Notes: generated from the sequence alone by a model not told the origin. 16,056 nucleotides of DNA from an uncultured Chitinophagaceae bacterium (GCA_937900675.1 CALCEA010000196.1:1-16056); one strand, 5' to 3'. Positions 9,192 to 16,017 are shown, numbered from the stretch's first letter. Numbers and translations: made by a program.

Positions 9192-9560
9192 CTATTTGCG
9201 CTGCTTTAATTTTTGATATAAAGGCAAGCTTATTATTACACCGGCAGCATCAGCTAACATATCGGATACTTCAAATCCTCTTGTCGGCACAAAATATTTT
9301 TGATAAAATTCCATTCCGATACCATACAAAATACAAACTATCATGGTGAGTGCTTTTGCTCTGGTTGTTTTCACAAAGCTACTATCCATTTGATCAAAAT
9401 GAAAAAGTGCAGCATACATCAAAGATCCAAATAGTATGATATGTATAATTTTATCTTGCCCCCAGTAGTTCACTTTTGGGAGATTGCTCCCAGGAAAAGT
9501 CAGCAAGCAAAAAATCAAAATGATTTCTGCAATCAGCCAAAGACTACTTATTTTTTTCAT
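9192..9560 (-). CDS. VanZ-like membrane protein
   Basis: A 122-residue integral membrane protein with four predicted spans at about 7-22, 37-54, 68-84 and 99-115. It retains the conserved polar residues of the VanZ-like family: D36-K37 and H40 at the second span, E84 and Q87 at the end of the third, R94, and D100/D104 at the start of the fourth. VanZ was named from teicoplanin resistance, but most chromosomal relatives have no known activity and resistance should not be inferred. The start is the ATG at 9560, 9 bases after the gcvH stop, and the marR-like gene starts one base after its stop. I recall gcvH-vanZ adjacency as common in Bacteroidota; this should be checked. Confidence 0.88.
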   Translation of the reverse strand: MKKISSLWLIAEIILIFCLLTFPGSNLPKVNYWGQDKIIHIILFGSLMYAALFHFDQMDSSFVKTTRAKALTMIVCILYGIGMEFYQKYFVPTRGFEVSDMLADAAGVIISLPLYQKLKQRK

Positions 9561-9569
9561 TAGGCTGGT

Positions 9570-9947
9570 TTAGTGAACCAACTGAGCGTATGCTTCGCTA
9601 GTTAACAAAGCTTCTACATCTGCTGGATTATTCACAGTCACTTTTACCATCCATCCAGCTCCATATGGGTCTGTATTTACTAACTCTGGTTGACTTGCTA
9701 ATGCTGGATTTACTTCTGCAACTGTTCCAGCTACTGGTAAAAATAAATCACTTACTGTTTTAACTGCTTCTACTGTACCAAATACAGCTTCTGCTGATAA
9801 ACTAGACCCTACTGTATTAATATCGATGTAAACGATGTCTCCTAATTCAGATTGAGCGAAATCTGTAATACCAATTGTGGCAGTATTACCTTCTAATTTA
9901 ATCCACTCATGATCTTTTGTGTAACGTAACTCAGCTGGGAATTGCAT
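9570..9947 (-). CDS. gcvH: Glycine cleavage system H protein
   Basis: GcvH is the lipoyl-carrying shuttle of the glycine cleavage system, passing the methylamine intermediate from glycine decarboxylase (P protein) to the T protein and electrons to the L protein. The 125-residue length is normal. It starts MQFPAELRYTKDHEWIK, the family opening, and contains GITDFAQSELGDIVYID (26-42) and the lipoylation site VEAVKTVSD with the acceptor lysine at K63. The C-terminal PYGAGWMVKV block is also typical. No other gcv gene is in the window, so the rest of the system is elsewhere. It is first in an operon with vanZ-like, marR-like and hydrolase genes and has a good promoter directly upstream. Confidence 0.97.
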   Translation of the reverse strand: MQFPAELRYTKDHEWIKLEGNTATIGITDFAQSELGDIVYIDINTVGSSLSAEAVFGTVEAVKTVSDLFLPVAGTVAEVNPALASQPELVNTDPYGAGWMVKVTVNNPADVEALLTSEAYAQLVH

Positions 9948-9967
9948 ATGCTATTTTTTTATTGTTG

Positions 9968-9998
9968 CAAAGATTGGTAAAATTCACTGAAAAAACAA
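9968..9998 (-). promoter_or_regulatory. Bacteroidota-type promoter of the gcvH operon
   Basis: On the minus strand a TTG (9998-9996) is followed by 20 bases and then AATCTTTG (9975-9968), a 7/8 match to the -7 consensus TAnnTTTG, with spacing in the range expected for the primary sigma factor of this phylum. Transcription would begin near 9961, giving a leader of roughly 14 bases before the gcvH ATG. The -33 element lies inside the 3' arm of the terminator-like inverted repeat that ends the upstream gene. Confidence 0.6.
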
Positions 9999-10017
9999 TC
10001 CACTAGAACTGATTGTT
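9990..10017 (-). terminator. Terminator-like inverted repeat after the 115-residue gene
   Basis: The arms AACAATC (9994-10000) and GATTGTT (10011-10017) are perfect 7-base complements around a 10-base loop. Read on the minus strand, the second arm runs into six T residues, as in an intrinsic terminator. The stop codon of the 115-residue gene lies in the loop. The stem is AT-rich and weak, so it could instead be a protein-binding site overlapping the gcvH promoter. Confidence 0.4.
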
Positions 10018-10350
10018 ATCAAAATAGAGCAAAATATGGTCTTTCAAAAAGGCTTCCTGCTCTATCATGTTCATTATGGGTAGGTTTTTAAGCTGCTTAA
10101 AATGGGGCCAACCATCCTGGTCTTGTCCCTCAACAATGTAATATCCGCTGCTTGACAAAATAGTGCAGATGGCCACATGCATTAAATCTTGCTTCTGTTC
10201 CTTGCTTATTTTTTCTTGTGATAAGCCTATTTCTTGTAATCCTATTAAAAATAAGATGGCTTCTACATCCGGTTTTTTGCCAAATCGATCCATTAGTTTT
10301 CGCTCCAAATCCCACCATCTTGTCTGAAAATCATCTGCTATGGTTGCCAT
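10003..10350 (-). CDS. Small protein of unknown function (115 residues)
   Basis: I do not recognise a named family. The protein opens MATIADDFQTRWWDLERKLM, then has KKPDVEAILFLIGLQEIG, KEQKQDLMHVAICTILSSSG and a C-terminal WPHFKQLKNLPIMNMIEQE segment. It appears mostly helical and soluble, with no signal peptide; the hydrophobic stretches are amphipathic rather than membrane spans. It has the feel of a conserved Bacteroidota-only protein, but this is an impression. Support for coding comes from a perfect -7 box TACCTTTG 23 bases before the ATG at 10350, a terminator-like repeat at its stop, and a complete frame filling the space between two assigned promoters. It is divergent from serS across 87 bases. 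Confidence 0.8.
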   Translation of the reverse strand: MATIADDFQTRWWDLERKLMDRFGKKPDVEAILFLIGLQEIGLSQEKISKEQKQDLMHVAICTILSSSGYYIVEGQDQDGWPHFKQLKNLPIMNMIEQEAFLKDHILLYFDNNQF

Positions 10351-10373
10351 ATTCTTTTTTTCTAATTATTTGG

Positions 10374-10381
10374 CAAAGGTA
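10374..10381 (-). promoter_or_regulatory. -7 box for the 115-residue gene
   Basis: On the minus strand TACCTTTG is a perfect match to TAnnTTTG and is followed by CC. Nineteen bases upstream is TTTT rather than TTTG, so the -33 element is imperfect. The start codon is 23 bases downstream. It lies back to back with the serS box. Confidence 0.5.
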
Positions 10382-10413
10382 GGGTATATCTAAGCGTTGT
10401 AAAATGGTTTGAT

Positions 10414-10421
10414 TATCTTTG
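10414..10421 (+). promoter_or_regulatory. serS: -7 box for serS
   Basis: TATCTTTG is a perfect match to TAnnTTTG and is followed by CC. The serS ATG follows 16 bases later, implying a leader of about 10 bases. A TTG at 10397-10399 is only 14 bases upstream, closer than usual for a -33 element. No T-box or other leader structure fits in the short space. Confidence 0.5.
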
Positions 10422-10437
10422 CCGAAATATTTTTATC

Positions 10438-11709
10438 ATGTTACAGGTTAGTTATTTGCGTGAAAACACCGATTTGGCTAAACAGAGATTAGGGGTAAAA
10501 CATTTCCCTCAACCTGGTTTGGTGGATACGGTGATTGCTTTAGACGATGAAAGAAAGGCTTTACAAGCTGGATTTGATGATTTGCAATCTAAGGTGAACG
10601 CAGCTTCCAAAGAAATTGGAGCTTTAATGGCTAAGGGTGAGAAAGATAAGGCGGAAGCGATTAAGCAGGATGTGGCTGGTTGGAAAGCACAGTTGGAGCC
10701 TCTAAAATCTAAGATGACTGATGTAGAAGCTAATTTGCAACAAACTATTGTTCAACTTCCTAATTTACCCCATCCTTTAGTACCTGTTGGTAAAACCCCA
10801 GAAGAGAACGAAGTAGTGAGAACGGGTGGAGTGGTGCCTAAACTGGCTGATGGTGCTAAAGCACATTGGGATTTGATCAAAGAATACAATTTAGTTGATT
10901 TTGAAACTGGGGCTAAAATCACTGGTAGTGGTTTCCCTTTATATATTGGCAAAGGCGCTAAATTCCAAAGAGCTTTAGTGCAGTATTTTTTAGATTTTAA
11001 TACTGCTGCTGGTTATACTGAATACTTGCCTCCCTTTATGGTTAATGCAGCTTCTGCTTTTGCTACTGGTCAATTACCAGATAAAGAAGGTCAAATGTAT
11101 CATGCAACTGAAGATGATTTTTATTTAATTCCTACCGCTGAAGTACCTGTTACCAATGTGTTTCGTGATACCATATTAAAAGAAACAGATTTGCCGGTGA
11201 TGATGACTGCTTACTCTCCTTGTTTTAGAAGAGAGGCTGGAAGTTTTGGAAAGGAAGTAAGAGGTTTGAATAGAGTGCATCAATTTGAAAAAGTAGAGAT
11301 TATTCAAATTGTTCATCCAGATAAGAGCGAAACCGTTTTGGACGAAATGGTAGCGCATGTTGAAAAGCTATTGGTGAGTCTGGGTTTGCCTTATAGAATT
11401 TTAAGATTATGTGGTGGTGATATGGGATTTGCTTCTGCTATTACTTATGATTTTGAAGTGTATAGTGCTGCTCAAGAAAAATGGTTAGAAGTAAGTAGTG
11501 TTTCTAATTTCATGAACTATCAAACCTATAGAATGAAATGTAGATTTAAAGATGCGAATGGAAAAATTCATTTCACGCATTCTTTAAATGGTAGCTCATT
11601 AGCATTGCCAAGAATTTTTGCTGCGATAGTAGAGAATTATCAAACAGCCAATGGCATTGCTTTGCCAGAAGTATTGAAGCCTTATTTTGGAGGAAAGGAT
11701 TTAGTATAG
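10438..11709 (+). CDS. serS: Seryl-tRNA synthetase
   Basis: SerS charges tRNA-Ser (and tRNA-Sec where present) with serine. The 423-residue product has the normal length. Residues about 28-100 form the long antiparallel coiled-coil arm that contacts the tRNA variable arm. The catalytic domain shows class II motif 2 at FRREAGSFGKEVRGLNRVHQ (from F263) with the following FEKVE, and motif 3 at NGSSLALPRIFAAIVENYQ (from N384, with the motif arginine near R392). TAEVP at about 233 matches the serine-binding TxE motif. The ATG at 10438 starts MLQVSYLRENTD, a normal opening. Its stop is 5 bases from the stop of the convergent beta-barrel gene, and it stands alone as a single-gene unit. Confidence 0.98.
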   Translation: MLQVSYLRENTDLAKQRLGVKHFPQPGLVDTVIALDDERKALQAGFDDLQSKVNAASKEIGALMAKGEKDKAEAIKQDVAGWKAQLEPLKSKMTDVEANLQQTIVQLPNLPHPLVPVGKTPEENEVVRTGGVVPKLADGAKAHWDLIKEYNLVDFETGAKITGSGFPLYIGKGAKFQRALVQYFLDFNTAAGYTEYLPPFMVNAASAFATGQLPDKEGQMYHATEDDFYLIPTAEVPVTNVFRDTILKETDLPVMMTAYSPCFRREAGSFGKEVRGLNRVHQFEKVEIIQIVHPDKSETVLDEMVAHVEKLLVSLGLPYRILRLCGGDMGFASAITYDFEVYSAAQEKWLEVSSVSNFMNYQTYRMKCRFKDANGKIHFTHSLNGSSLALPRIFAAIVENYQTANGIALPEVLKPYFGGKDLV

Positions 11710-11714
11710 CGCTA

Positions 11715-12575
11715 TTATAGATCGCTTAGTTTAATACCTATAGCGATAGGTGCCATATTCAAGATGCTTTGATTTTCGTCAAACAAATTGGTGTGACTAT
11801 AAGATCCGTAAATGGTGAAATTTCCAAAACCTAATTCACCAATAGTAGCGATTCTCCAATTATTTAAATTAAATGTGCCATCGTATTTTTCTTTACCTCT
11901 TTCGGTACTAATTTGTTTATTTCTGGCTTTTAATAAATAGCCAGCCGACATGCCAATACTTGCATGTAATGGCTTGTTAGACATAGGAGCTAAATTAAAA
12001 TTTAGTTTAACAGGAACAGTCAAATACTTTACAAATAATTTATTCTTACTAAACTGCACATTATCGTATTTCATTTTTCCAACTACATCATCTCTGAAAC
12101 TGATATTTTTTTCAAATCTAAAATTGAACATTTCAAATCCTACACCATATTGTAAACTAACATATTTCTTTACAAGATTTACTCTTTGTTGTACAAACCA
12201 AAGATTCACATTACTTGATTTTAAATGATTCAAAGCCAAGCTGCCGGAATACATGTAGGGTAGAGGATCTCCTGTGTTTGGATAAATACTTAAAGGCATT
12301 GCTGTATATAGCAAAACAGGTGTTTTGTCTAAAAAATTAGTATATCCAAAATCCCAATCAAAATAACTGGTCCTGTTATCAATATTATTATACTTTTTAG
12401 CTTTTGGATAACTCAATTCAACTCTTTTTGTTTTTGAAGTATAATGATTTACTTCGACGCTATCCTTTATCGGTTTAACTATAACTAAATTACCAACTCT
12501 TATAGTGTCTTGCGCATAGCTTGATGTAAATAGCACTAGGATGTTCAATAAAAGATAATATTTTTTCATAGTCAT
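11715..12575 (-). CDS. Outer-membrane beta-barrel protein, paralog A
   Basis: The 286-residue product has a signal peptide (MTMKKYYLLLNILVLFTSSYA, cut near residue 21; an alternative ATG two codons in would also work). After a linker come alternating aromatic/hydrophobic strands typical of a small PorT-like or OMP_b-brl_2-type barrel: FDWDFGYTNFLD (72-83), KSSNVNLWFVQQ (119-130), YGVGFEMFNFRFE (143-155), YLTVPVKLNFN (184-194), GYLLKARNKQI (212-222), KYDGTFNLNNW (230-240) and IGELGFGN (245-252). It ends IGIKLSDL, without the usual terminal phenylalanine. It is clearly homologous along its length to the next gene upstream, so the two arose by tandem duplication. It is last in the sigma/anti-sigma operon, 13 bases after paralog B. 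Ligand and function are unknown. Confidence 0.87.
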   Translation of the reverse strand: MTMKKYYLLLNILVLFTSSYAQDTIRVGNLVIVKPIKDSVEVNHYTSKTKRVELSYPKAKKYNNIDNRTSYFDWDFGYTNFLDKTPVLLYTAMPLSIYPNTGDPLPYMYSGSLALNHLKSSNVNLWFVQQRVNLVKKYVSLQYGVGFEMFNFRFEKNISFRDDVVGKMKYDNVQFSKNKLFVKYLTVPVKLNFNLAPMSNKPLHASIGMSAGYLLKARNKQISTERGKEKYDGTFNLNNWRIATIGELGFGNFTIYGSYSHTNLFDENQSILNMAPIAIGIKLSDL

Positions 12576-12588
12576 TGTTTAAAAGTCA

Positions 12589-13443
12589 TTAGAATCTTCC
12601 AAAACGAATACCAATAGCAAATGGATAATTAAATTGCTTTGATAATTTACTATCATACAAGTTAGTCAAACTAACTGTTGTATATAATTTAGTATTACCA
12701 ATGCCTAATTCTCCAATTCCAGCTACTTGAAAATCATTCAAGTTAAAGTTACCATCATATTTAAGCTTCTTGCCGTCAATTTGTTTGTTTCTTGAATTAA
12801 TCAAATAACCTACACTCAATCCGCCACCTATACTAAAACCTTTTTTAGGTGAATTGTAATTTAACATTAATGGAACTGTTAAATAGCTTGTATATAATTT
12901 ATCTTTTTTGAATGTCTTATTGTCTAAATAAACATAAGACGGTCCCGAATTTCTAAAACTTATGGGTTGCTCAAATCTAAAATTGTACATATTGAATCCT
13001 ATACCATATTTTAGATTCCAATTTCCTTTTAACTGATATTTTTGTTGAACTATCCATAGATTCACATTGCTTGATTTACCATTGATTAGCTGAAAACTTT
13101 TTTCAGTCATGGCACTACCTATTGCTGGATGAGTGAATTGTGGCTGTGTTTTGTACCCACTAGCATCTATATAATTTGCAAATCCTAAATCAAAACTGAA
13201 CCATTTTCTATTATATTCTTTACTTTTTGATTTAGATCTTTCAATTTTAATATTTGTATTTTTGAAATCTCCATCCTCAATCATGGTTTGCCAATCTTTC
13301 TTGTCATTCTGCTGCTGAGACTTAATAATCAAAAAGCTTCCAATTTTTATTGTGTCTTTGTTTACTGCAATTAAAGTATCTTTTTGAGCAAAAAGGCTGC
13401 TTGTAATTATTACGCTCAAAACGGCAAGAGTTATTTTTTTCAT
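12589..13443 (-). CDS. Outer-membrane beta-barrel protein, paralog B
   Basis: The 284-residue product starts at the ATG at 13443 with a clear signal peptide (MKKITLAVLSVIITSSLFA, cut near residue 19). It shares blocks with paralog A in the same order: DTIKIGSFLIIK (30-41) against DTIRVGNLVIVK, FSFDLGFANYID (82-93), KSSNVNLWIVQQ (123-134), YGIGFNMYNFRFE (146-158), YLTVPLMLNYN (187-197), GYLINSRNKQI (212-222), KYDGNFNLND (228-237) and IGELGIGN (243-250). It ends FAIGIRFGRF, the terminal phenylalanine expected of a barrel inserted by the BAM complex. A basic, serine/lysine-rich stretch (about 68-80) separates the N-terminal strand from the barrel. The start is 10 bases after the stop of the anti-sigma-like gene. 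It is likely co-regulated by the sigma factor; the function is unknown. Confidence 0.88.
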   Translation of the reverse strand: MKKITLAVLSVIITSSLFAQKDTLIAVNKDTIKIGSFLIIKSQQQNDKKDWQTMIEDGDFKNTNIKIERSKSKSKEYNRKWFSFDLGFANYIDASGYKTQPQFTHPAIGSAMTEKSFQLINGKSSNVNLWIVQQKYQLKGNWNLKYGIGFNMYNFRFEQPISFRNSGPSYVYLDNKTFKKDKLYTSYLTVPLMLNYNSPKKGFSIGGGLSVGYLINSRNKQIDGKKLKYDGNFNLNDFQVAGIGELGIGNTKLYTTVSLTNLYDSKLSKQFNYPFAIGIRFGRF

Positions 13444-13453
13444 AGCTTGATTG

Positions 13454-14287
13454 TTATTTGTTTTTCTCTGATTTATTTCTTTTTAAAATGGCACCTAGTC
13501 TTCTTGTAATGCCTCTGAATTTATCACCATCAACTTCGAAATTGCTGATATGTATTATTCTGTCATTGTCTTCTGTATTAATTTCTTCAAATACTTCTTT
13601 TTCATTTTTTTGTTCAACCTCTATAATGCTGTTATTAGCAAGAGGAGTGTTTGAGCTAGGGGTACTTGCTATAATACTTTCTTTTTCTTTATTTTCTACA
13701 TTTACTGCATCTACAGGAATTAATGCCGGATCGTTCCTTGCTATACTTGTATTAATAGGCAAATTCTTATTGGACAATTCTGAAGTACTTTGGATATTGC
13801 TTTTGACAATAGAAGATTTGGTCTCAATAGATATCGTATTAATTGTTTGATTTGTGTTGCTCTCTGGCAATTTTGTTGTTGATTGAGGAATACTAGCTAC
13901 TATTTGCTCTTGCAAGATATCTGTTTGAATGGATAATGTTTTTATACCAAAAAATATTCCTAATGCGATAGCTGCAATAGAGCCGGTTGCCCAATAGATT
14001 TTTTTGATATCAATTAGTTTGGCATTATTAGAGCTGTTTTTGTATAAAGATTTTTTAAATGCAGGATCTAGTGTTGCATTCATTTCTTCGAATCTATATA
14101 AGCTGGTTTTGTCTGTATATTCAATATGCTCAGGATTTATTTTAACTCCCTGTAGTACTTTGAGTTCATCAGCTTGTTTTGGATTGGATGCAAGGAATAA
14201 CTCTACTGCTGCTCTTTCAGAAGCAGTTAACTCATTGTCGATATACAACAATAAATAGTTTTCGTAGTTATTTTGATTCAATTCCAT
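13454..14287 (-). CDS. Anti-sigma-factor-like single-span membrane protein
   Basis: The protein is 277 residues. Its N-terminus (YENYLLLYIDNELTASERAA, residues 8-27) resembles the anti-sigma domain opening found beside ECF factors in Bacteroidota, but lacks the H-x3-C-x2-C zinc motif of zinc-type anti-sigmas. One transmembrane segment lies at about 97-115 (IYWATGSIAAIALGIFFGI), so the N-terminus should be cytoplasmic and the C-terminus periplasmic. Residues about 120-220 are low-complexity, rich in S, T, N and P, followed by an acidic stretch (about 222-242) and a compact basic end containing DGDKFRGITRRLGAILKR. The start ATG at 14287 abuts the sigma-factor stop with no gap, indicating translational coupling. 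The role as inhibitor of the adjacent sigma factor is inferred from architecture and position. Confidence 0.8.
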   Translation of the reverse strand: MELNQNNYENYLLLYIDNELTASERAAVELFLASNPKQADELKVLQGVKINPEHIEYTDKTSLYRFEEMNATLDPAFKKSLYKNSSNNAKLIDIKKIYWATGSIAAIALGIFFGIKTLSIQTDILQEQIVASIPQSTTKLPESNTNQTINTISIETKSSIVKSNIQSTSELSNKNLPINTSIARNDPALIPVDAVNVENKEKESIIASTPSSNTPLANNSIIEVEQKNEKEVFEEINTEDNDRIIHISNFEVDGDKFRGITRRLGAILKRNKSEKNK

Positions 14288-14779
14288 TTAAGCACTTGCT
14301 TTTTGTAAATGACTTAATTTCTCTTTTAATTGTAGTCTAGCTCTATGTATATATACTTTCACTTGACTCTCACTTAAATTCATTATTTCACCTATCTCTT
14401 GATAATTATATCCTTCGTAATCTTTCAATAGAATCAAACTTTTTTGTGTAGGGTTTAATTCGTGAATGGCTTTTAAAATGGTTTGTCTTAATTCGTGTTG
14501 TGGTTGATACACTGGATCTATAGTCGTAGTCTCATAAATATCTGTAGTTGTGTATTTTTTTACCTTGCGAATATGGTCTATCATTTGGTGATAGGCAATG
14601 GTAAATAAATAAGATTTTATTTTTAATGGATCTACGGTATCTCTATTGACCCAAAGTTTTTCAAAAGCCGTTTGAACAATATCCCTAGCATCTTCCTCCT
14701 GATGAATATTTTTGACAATAAAACGGTAGACGCCGTCTGCGTATTGATCTACTGCATTATTGTAAGCTATATCGGTCAT
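14288..14779 (-). CDS. ECF (sigma-70 family) RNA polymerase sigma factor
   Basis: A 163-residue extracytoplasmic-function sigma factor of normal size. Region 2 covers about 8-75, with ARDIVQTAFEKLWVNRD (31-47) and the promoter-melting segment IKSYLFTIAYHQMIDHIRK (54-72). Region 4 covers about 95-155, with LNPTQKSLILLKDYEGYNY (109-127) and the helix-turn-helix YQEIGEIMNLSESQVKVYIH (126-145) ending in RARLQLKEKL. There is no region 3. The start is the ATG at 14779. The downstream anti-sigma-like gene abuts its stop, and two beta-barrel genes complete the operon. An ECF-style promoter (TGTAAC, 16 bases, CGTTC) lies upstream, suggesting the factor transcribes its own operon. Confidence 0.95.
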   Translation of the reverse strand: MTDIAYNNAVDQYADGVYRFIVKNIHQEEDARDIVQTAFEKLWVNRDTVDPLKIKSYLFTIAYHQMIDHIRKVKKYTTTDIYETTTIDPVYQPQHELRQTILKAIHELNPTQKSLILLKDYEGYNYQEIGEIMNLSESQVKVYIHRARLQLKEKLSHLQKASA

Positions 14780-14807
14780 TCTTAGAAATAAGGATGTTTT
14801 GTATATA

Positions 14808-14834
14808 GAACGCTGCTAGCCCCAATATGTTACA
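14808..14834 (-). promoter_or_regulatory. Candidate autoregulatory ECF promoter
   Basis: On the minus strand TGTAAC (14834-14829) is followed by exactly 16 bases and then CGTTC (14812-14808). The AAC core at -35 and CGT at -10 with this spacing are the general signature of ECF-dependent promoters, for example the B. subtilis SigW and SigX classes. Transcription would start near 14801, giving a leader of about 22 bases before the sigma-factor ATG. No matching primary-type box is evident in the 60-base gap. Confidence 0.5.
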
Positions 14835-14839
14835 GTGAA

Positions 14840-15970
14840 TTAGTAATTAATTACCTGTTCTTGGATATTTTGTGGAAGTTCACGCCATTCGTACTGCTGA
14901 TTTCTCAATTGTGGCTCAAAACCAGCTTCTTTAATGGCTTCTTGGATGGTTTTATAGGTAAATCTATGAGGAGCCCCTGCTGCACTTACCACATTCTCTT
15001 CCAACATAATACTTCCAAAATCATTCGCTCCAGCTTCCAAACATACCTGTGCAGTAGCTTTTCCTACTGTTAACCAGCTAGCCTGAATATTTTTAATATT
15101 AGGAAGCATGATTCTGCTGATGGCAATCATTCTGATATATTCTTCTGTGGTAGTAAGGTTATGTACCCCTCTAATTTTTGTCAATAAAGTATCTACATCT
15201 TGGAAAGTCCAAGGGATGAATGCTAAGAATCCTTTTGCATCTTTTGGTTTTCTATCTTGTGTTTCTCTGATTCTTACTAAATGTATAAATCGCTCTTCTA
15301 ATGTTTCTACATGGCCAAACATCATGGTAGCACTTGTAGTGATATTCAACTGATGTGCTGCTGCCATTACTTCTAACCACTCATCTGCGCCGCACTTTCC
15401 ATTAGATACCAATCTTCTTACTCTATCTACTAAAATCTCCGCACCCGCACCAGGTAAGGAATCCATACCTGCTTCTTGTAATGTTTTTAATACATGTGTA
15501 TGTGTGTGTCCACCTAATTTAGCGATATGTGCAATTTCTGGGGGCCCTAATGTGTGCAATTTAATTGTAGGAAATTCAGACTTGATTTGTCTAAATAAAT
15601 TTGCATAAAATTCTAAACCCAATTCTGGATGATGACCACCTTGTAATAATAATTGGTCACCTCCCCATTCGATGGTTTCTTTAATTTTTTTACGGTAGGT
15701 ATCCATATCTGTGATATAAGATTCTGGATGTCCTGGTATTCTATAAAAATTACAGAATTTACAATTGGCTATACAAACATTGGTTGTATTTAAATTTCTA
15801 TCAATTTGCCAAGTTACTTTCCCATGAGGTACTTGTTTTTTTCTTAACTCATTTGCTACATATGTCAGCTCGGTTAATGGGGCATGTTCAAATAAAAACA
15901 TTCCCTCTTCTTTTGTCAAGTATTCAAAGTTCAAGGCCTTTTGATATAATACATCCAATTGCATATCCAT
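14840..15970 (-). CDS. mqnC: Cyclic dehypoxanthinyl futalosine synthase MqnC
   Basis: MqnC is a radical SAM enzyme that cyclises dehypoxanthine futalosine in the futalosine route to menaquinone. The 376-residue product has the radical SAM cluster motif C-x3-C-x2-C at CIANCKFC (C66, C70, C73), preceded by the family segment VTWQIDRNLNTTNVC. Other typical blocks are GGDQLLLQGGHHPELGLEFY, LHTLGPPEI, LPGAGAEILVDRVR, TTSATMMFGHVE and FIPWTFQ, and the C-terminal ANDFGSIMLEENVVSAAG. These separate it from the related aminofutalosine synthase MqnE and from CofG/CofH. The first ATG is at 15970; a second two codons in is equally possible. Other mqn genes are not in the window. It ends 5 bases before the -35 element of the sigma-factor promoter. 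Confidence 0.95.
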   Translation of the reverse strand: MDMQLDVLYQKALNFEYLTKEEGMFLFEHAPLTELTYVANELRKKQVPHGKVTWQIDRNLNTTNVCIANCKFCNFYRIPGHPESYITDMDTYRKKIKETIEWGGDQLLLQGGHHPELGLEFYANLFRQIKSEFPTIKLHTLGPPEIAHIAKLGGHTHTHVLKTLQEAGMDSLPGAGAEILVDRVRRLVSNGKCGADEWLEVMAAAHQLNITTSATMMFGHVETLEERFIHLVRIRETQDRKPKDAKGFLAFIPWTFQDVDTLLTKIRGVHNLTTTEEYIRMIAISRIMLPNIKNIQASWLTVGKATAQVCLEAGANDFGSIMLEENVVSAAGAPHRFTYKTIQEAIKEAGFEPQLRNQQYEWRELPQNIQEQVINY

Positions 15971-15983
15971 TAATATTAGAGTG

Positions 15984-15991
15984 CAAAGTTA
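15984..15991 (-). promoter_or_regulatory. mqnC: -7 box for mqnC
   Basis: On the minus strand TAACTTTG is a perfect match to TAnnTTTG, followed by CA, 13 bases before the mqnC ATG. No TTTG at the usual distance is visible; a TTG 14 bases upstream is closer than normal, as also seen at serS. Confidence 0.5.
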
Positions 15992-16017
15992 ATATATCTA
16001 GTATACAATGATTTGAC

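Noticed and set aside
9192..9560. Antibiotic (teicoplanin) resistance role for the VanZ-like protein.
   Set aside because: No vanHAX genes are nearby and most chromosomal VanZ-like proteins have no resistance role.
11706..11715. Palindrome ATAGCGCTAT at the serS stop, considered as a two-way terminator.
   Set aside because: It has no loop or T-run, so it cannot form a useful hairpin.
14843..14854. Perfect 12-base palindrome GTAATTAATTAC next to the ECF promoter.
   Set aside because: It encodes the last residues of mqnC and is very AT-rich; a few such palindromes are expected by chance in 16 kb.
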